Source of the DNA: an archaeon | Lineage (GTDB): Archaea > Thermoproteota > Nitrososphaeria > Nitrososphaerales > Nitrosopumilaceae | Length of the DNA stretch: 8,096 nucleotides | Direction of reading: 5' to 3' | Assembly: GCA_005240025.1 (NCBI GenBank) | Contig: SBBK01000214.1 | Coordinates: forward strand, 1 to 8,096 | In this document: piece after piece, positions 5,659 through 8,096 of the stretch | Layout of the letters: the number at the start of each line of letters is the position of its first letter | Position numbering within the stretch: the stretch's first letter is position 1 | Notes under the pieces: generated by a model | What the model saw: the letters and a program-made list of their open reading frames with translations, nothing else | Told to the model about the DNA's origin: nothing | The model's database searches: none | Program-made: the position numbers and the translations under genes

Positions 5659-6497
5659 TTTGAATGCACTTTTCTCCAGCCTACCTCGAGCTTGCCGTCA
5701 AGGTGCATCTTGACTGCCTTTAGAAGGGTCTCGGCCTCCAGTCTCTGGCCCTTTTGCCTTATGGATTCAAGCGTATCAGCAGAATCCACCCTGAATGAAT
5801 CCTGAAATATTATCGGACCCTGATCCAGCTCTTCTGTGACATAGTGCGCAGTTACACCAACAATTTTCGTTCCGCGTTCAAATGCCTGCTCGTACGCAAA
5901 CGCACCGGGGAAGGCAGGCAACAATGACGGATGAATGTTGATTATTCTGTGCGGGTATCGCCATACAAAATTCGGAGTCATTATGCGCATGTAGCGGGCC
6001 AAAACAACCAGGTCGATATCGTATTGCTTTGTAATTTCGATTAATCTGTCTTCTGCTTTCTGCTGGTCTTTGTCATCAACTAGTACAAACGGAACACCTG
6101 CCTTTTTTGCAAATGACTCCAGCGTTTTTTCCGTCCCTACGATTATGTTGATCTGTCCTTTGAGATGCTTTTTCGCATTGGCATCAAGGAGGGCAACAAG
6201 ACAGTGCGGTTCTCTGGTAACAAAAACCGCGATATTTTTGTGCAGGTTTATCTCGTGGTAGACGCTGACCTCCATGTCGAGCTTTTTTCCCAGGTCCTTA
6301 AGCTGCCTGTCAAATTCCTTGAAATCAAATTCTTTTGAAAACGACGCCTCAAGATGCATCCCAAAAAGTCCCTTTATGACATTCTGGTTGACCTTCTCAA
6401 TGTTTCCGTGTTTTTGAAAGATAAAGTACGTAAATGTGGCTACGATTCCTTCCCTGTCTTTTCCAACCACCGTGATGCCTATCCGGATTTTTTTCAT
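5655..6497 (-). CDS. purU: formyltetrahydrofolate deformylase (PurU type)
   Basis: Hydrolyses 10-formyltetrahydrofolate to formate and tetrahydrofolate, controlling one-carbon pools and giving formate for formate-dependent purine synthesis. With the ATG at 6497 the protein has 280 residues, the normal size. Residues 1-80 form an ACT domain (GKDREGIVA at 12-20), the usual ligand-sensing part. Residues about 87-275 form the formyltransferase-like domain, with the catalytic trio N187 and H189 (INIHPS) and D225 (ELDQGP). The ARYMRIM segment at 167-173 and the AHYV and QGPIIFQD segments match PurU rather than plain GAR transformylase, although HPSLLP is more PurN-like. A GTG at 6518 would add seven residues, but the ATG is preferred: the protein then begins MKKIRIGIT, and a TATA-like box is centred 27 bases before it. 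It overlaps the downstream creatininase-family gene by four bases. Confidence 0.94.
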   Translation of the reverse strand: MKKIRIGITVVGKDREGIVATFTYFIFQKHGNIEKVNQNVIKGLFGMHLEASFSKEFDFKEFDRQLKDLGKKLDMEVSVYHEINLHKNIAVFVTREPHCLVALLDANAKKHLKGQINIIVGTEKTLESFAKKAGVPFVLVDDKDQQKAEDRLIEITKQYDIDLVVLARYMRIMTPNFVWRYPHRIINIHPSLLPAFPGAFAYEQAFERGTKIVGVTAHYVTEELDQGPIIFQDSFRVDSADTLESIRQKGQRLEAETLLKAVKMHLDGKLEVGWRKVHSK

Positions 6498-6520
6498 GGT
6501 TGTGTGTTGCAAAATCACCT

Positions 6521-6527
6521 TATTAAT
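6521..6527 (-). promoter_or_regulatory. box A for purU, decides its start codon
   Basis: The minus strand reads ATTAATA, centred 27 bases upstream of the ATG at 6497. That places the predicted transcription start at the ATG itself and downstream of the competing GTG at 6518, so a transcript from this box would not contain the longer start. An AAGGTGAT sequence (6521-6514) resembles a Shine-Dalgarno sequence but lies about 16 bases from the ATG, too far to act normally. Confidence 0.5.
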
Positions 6528-6544
6528 GCTGTTTTGATTTTAGG

Positions 6545-6629
6545 TGCGGGAGGTGGGATTTGAACCCACGAACTCCTAAGAGATAAGGGCCTAAACCTTA
6601 CGCCTTTGACCGGGCTTGGCGACTCCCGC
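6545..6629 (-). tRNA. tRNA-Leu, anticodon UAG
   Basis: On the minus strand this is a class II tRNA. It has a 7-bp acceptor stem GCGGGAG/CTCCCGC, a large D arm, a 5-bp anticodon stem TAAGG/CCTTA around the loop TTTAGGC (anticodon TAG at 6593-6591), a 14-base variable arm able to form its own stem (TCTC...GAG region), and a T arm with TTCAAAT. The discriminator is A (6545), and the bases CC follow but not a full CCA. Anticodon UAG and the long variable arm together identify leucine; serine tRNAs also have long arms but other anticodons. No intron is seen. It lies 47 bases upstream of purU on the same strand. Confidence 0.96.
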
Positions 6630-6651
6630 AGTGATGCTCAAATTCTACACA

Positions 6652-6660
6652 AACTTATTG
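6652..6660 (-). promoter_or_regulatory. weak candidate box A for tRNA-Leu
   Basis: The minus strand reads CAATAAGTT, centred about 27 bases before the tRNA 5' end at 6629. The position is right but the match to the TATA-like consensus is poor. The same AT-rich bases could also serve the plus-strand gene that starts at 6716. Confidence 0.22.
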
Positions 6661-6671
6661 CTTACCATTTA

Positions 6672-6685
6672 CGTCTAAACACAAA
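6672..6685 (+). repeat. 14-base direct repeat, copy 1
   Basis: CGTCTAAACACAAA occurs here and again, identically and in the same orientation, at 7280-7293. The two copies lie just upstream of and inside the 3' end of the DUF457-like gene. The match stops after exactly 14 bases on both sides. It may be chance. Confidence 0.6.
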
Positions 6686-6703
6686 TTCAAATTGTGGTTT
6701 GGT

Positions 6704-6708
6704 GGAGG
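6704..6708 (+). promoter_or_regulatory. Shine-Dalgarno sequence, decides the start of the DUF457-like gene
   Basis: GGAGG ends seven bases before the ATG at 6716, a textbook spacing. It lies inside the longer reading frame that would begin with TTG at 6692, so it argues for the ATG. Most other genes in the window show no such sequence, which makes this one a leadered transcript. Confidence 0.6.
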
Positions 6709-6715
6709 CAAAAAA

Positions 6716-7312
6716 ATGAAGTCAATCAACTTCATTGGCAAATCAATCGTTCTTTATGGTTCTCTGTCCACTGCATTTTCATTAATTGGTCTACTTCCAA
6801 TTTTTCAGCAGTTTTTGCCCGACGCCTACATCATTGGAAGTCCACTCGAAGTGAGCGATCCGTCATGGGATCACATCGCAGGTCATGTGGCTTTCGGTCT
6901 GATGGCAGGTACTACCACTCTCAGTATGCGGTATCTGACACTGGCAGGAATCTTTCCACTTGCCCTTGATGCGGACCATCTCATCCAGTTTCTTAATCTG
7001 GAGGCAGTGCCAAGAATGTCTCACTCTTTTATGTTTGGTCTGATCTCCGTCCCAATAATGATGATTGCGTTAGGCAAAAAAGACTACCTGCTTGGGACCG
7101 TTTCGTTTTCAGCAGTCCTCACGCACATCGCACTCGATATTCTGCGCGGGAAAGGAGACATGTTTCCATTATTAATGCCCGCACAAAACGAATTGATTGT
7201 CTTTGGCGCACCTGATTGGATCCCATTCATGATGATCGCAGCTGCAATAATGGGGGCAGCGGCATTTTTTGCAAAAAGGCGTCTAAACACAAAACCCGGC
7301 CAAAAAACCTAA
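6716..7312 (+). CDS. DUF457/YdjM-like polytopic membrane protein (putative metal-dependent hydrolase)
   Basis: A 198-residue membrane protein with about five hydrophobic segments, roughly residues 8-30, 56-82, 104-120, 124-144 and 168-186. Between them sit the polar motifs of the DUF457 (YdjM) group, often called membrane-bound metal-dependent hydrolases: H53 and H57 in HIAGH, DADH at 85-88, SHS at 102-104, THIALD at 136-141, and a PLLMP turn at 151-155. The repeated His and Asp residues suggest a metal site within or at the membrane. No activity has been firmly assigned to this group, so the hydrolase label is provisional. The ATG at 6716 is chosen over TTG at 6692 because of the Shine-Dalgarno sequence and because the eight extra residues are not hydrophobic or conserved-looking. 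It is followed after 35 bases by the phosphohexomutase gene on the same strand. Confidence 0.78.
   Translation: MKSINFIGKSIVLYGSLSTAFSLIGLLPIFQQFLPDAYIIGSPLEVSDPSWDHIAGHVAFGLMAGTTTLSMRYLTLAGIFPLALDADHLIQFLNLEAVPRMSHSFMFGLISVPIMMIALGKKDYLLGTVSFSAVLTHIALDILRGKGDMFPLLMPAQNELIVFGAPDWIPFMMIAAAIMGAAAFFAKRRLNTKPGQKT
7280..7293 (+). repeat. 14-base direct repeat, copy 2
   Basis: This is the second identical copy of CGTCTAAACACAAA, located in the last codons of the DUF457-like gene, 608 bases after the first copy. Here it is coding (residues R188 to T192 region), so if it is more than coincidence one copy may derive from the other. Confidence 0.6.
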
Positions 7313-7347
7313 CAAAGCACAAATTTGGCCACCAGAATACCCAACTG

Positions 7348-8096
7348 TTGGGCAAATTATTTGGCACAAACGGAATCAGAGGCATCTTCTCAGAAGATCT
7401 GACGTTGGAATTTATTCACGACATAACGCTTGCCATTGCAACCTTTTTCAAAACAGGACCGATCCTTGTTGGTTATGATGGCAGGGACTCTAGCCCGATC
7501 ATTGCCAAGGTCATCTGTTCTACGCTGAATTCCTGCGGGCTGGATTGCAAACTGGGGGGACTGGTGCCAACACCTGCCCTTGAATACGCAACAAAAACAC
7601 TCCGGTATGGGGGCGGAATAATGATCACAGCTTCACACAACCCGCCTCAATACAACGGACTCAAACCCGTCGCAAGGGACGGTGTCGAAATATCGCGAGA
7701 AGACGAGCAGGTTATCGAGGATATTTATTTTGGCAAAAAATGGTCCGACAAAAGCAATAAACTTGGAACTACGGGATCCGAAAAGCGTGTACTGCGGACA
7801 TATCTTGACGGAGTCAAATCCCACGTGAACACCAAGAAAATAAAATCAAAAAAATTAAAAATTGTTCTGGACCTTGGCAACGGCGCCCAGGCGGTCGCAG
7901 CGCCAGCCCTCTGCAGAGAACTTGGTTGTCAAACATTTCAAATAAACGAAAAAATCGACGCCAGCTTCCCGGGCCGGGGCTCTGAGCCGACTCCAAACAA
8001 TCTGCAGAAACTCTCCGCCCAGGTGCTAAAAAACAACGCGGATCTCGGAATTGCCTTTGATGGTGACGGCGATCGAAGCATTTTCTGCGACAACAA
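7348..8096 (+). CDS. glmM: phosphohexomutase, phosphoglucosamine/phosphomannomutase type (3' end outside window)
   Basis: N-terminal 249 residues of an alpha-D-phosphohexomutase, which moves a phosphate between C6 and C1 of a hexose phosphate for nucleotide-sugar, glycan and S-layer glycosylation pathways. Visible landmarks are FGTNGIRG from residue 5, GYDGRDSSP at 42-50, the catalytic loop TASHNP at 94-99 with phospho-accepting S96, FPGRGSEPTP in the second domain, and the magnesium-binding DGDGDR at 238-243. The third and fourth domains, including the sugar-choosing GExSG loop, lie beyond the window, so glucosamine versus mannose or glucose cannot be settled; the short archaeal N-terminus favours the archaeal GlmM group. 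The start is TTG at 7348, giving the family's usual MGKLFGT opening; the frame is open further upstream but offers no better start. No Shine-Dalgarno sequence is seen, and the gene may be read through from the one before. Confidence 0.93.
   Translation, partial: MGKLFGTNGIRGIFSEDLTLEFIHDITLAIATFFKTGPILVGYDGRDSSPIIAKVICSTLNSCGLDCKLGGLVPTPALEYATKTLRYGGGIMITASHNPPQYNGLKPVARDGVEISREDEQVIEDIYFGKKWSDKSNKLGTTGSEKRVLRTYLDGVKSHVNTKKIKSKKLKIVLDLGNGAQAVAAPALCRELGCQTFQINEKIDASFPGRGSEPTPNNLQKLSAQVLKNNADLGIAFDGDGDRSIFCDN

Noticed and set aside
6545..6629. tRNA-Leu as the attachment site of an integrated element
   Set aside because: No integrase gene or duplicated tRNA 3' end was found in the window; the nearby 14-base repeat does not overlap the tRNA.
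7298..7330. Inverted repeat GGCCAAA ... TTTGGCC around the stop codon of the DUF457-like gene, as a terminator hairpin
   Set aside because: The stem is only 7 bp with a loop of about 19 bases and no T-run follows; archaeal termination relies on U-tracts.
1..8096. CRISPR arrays, insertion sequences, toxin-antitoxin or defence genes
   Set aside because: No spaced short repeats, terminal inverted repeats, transposase or nuclease motifs were seen on either strand.

Overview
The window looks like chromosomal DNA from an ammonia-oxidising-type archaeon (Nitrososphaerota/Thaumarchaeota, probably Nitrosopumilales-like). This is inferred from gene content: an archaeal Sm-like protein gene next to an eL37 ribosomal protein gene, archaeal-type short S-adenosylhomocysteine hydrolase, two archaeal tRNAs without an encoded CCA end, AT-rich boxes about 27 bases before start codons (leaderless transcription), and frequent TTG/GTG starts. 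No species call is possible by eye. Genes are packed tightly; the longest gene-free stretches are about 70-90 bases, and they hold promoters.

Left part, bases 1-2831. A tRNA-Ala(CGC) lies on the minus strand at the edge. Two plus-strand genes follow: S-adenosylhomocysteine hydrolase, starting at TTG, and a cyclic amidohydrolase with a complete two-metal site but without the arginine expected of a dihydroorotase. The amidohydrolase gene ends tail to tail with rpiA, and the two stop codons share one CTAG palindrome.

Middle part, bases 2828-4880, minus strand. This is a compact run in the order Sm-like protein, eL37 (55 residues, easily missed), an unrecognised membrane-anchored coiled-coil protein, and ribose-5-phosphate isomerase A. 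The last three genes are joined stop-to-start with no bases between them, all in one reading frame. One good TATA-like box lies ahead of the Sm-like gene.

Next, bases 4954-6629, minus strand. Here are tRNA-Leu(UAG), a PurU-type formyltetrahydrofolate deformylase and a creatininase-family amidohydrolase (candidate FAPy deformylase for riboflavin/F420 synthesis). The two protein genes overlap by four bases (GTGA), so they are probably translated together. If the creatininase-family call is right, both release formate.

Right part, bases 6716-8096, plus strand. A DUF457/YdjM-like membrane protein with a conserved His/Asp set and a good Shine-Dalgarno sequence is followed by the N-terminal two thirds or so of a phosphohexomutase (phosphoglucosamine/phosphomannomutase type), cut by the window end.

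Most of the window is housekeeping metabolism and translation. No CRISPR, transposase, integrase or defence gene was seen. The points most worth a second look are the unknown coiled-coil protein and its zero-gap gene chain, a Gln where S-adenosylhomocysteine hydrolases normally carry an active-site His, the unassigned cyclic amidohydrolase, and the overlapping pair of likely formate-releasing enzymes.
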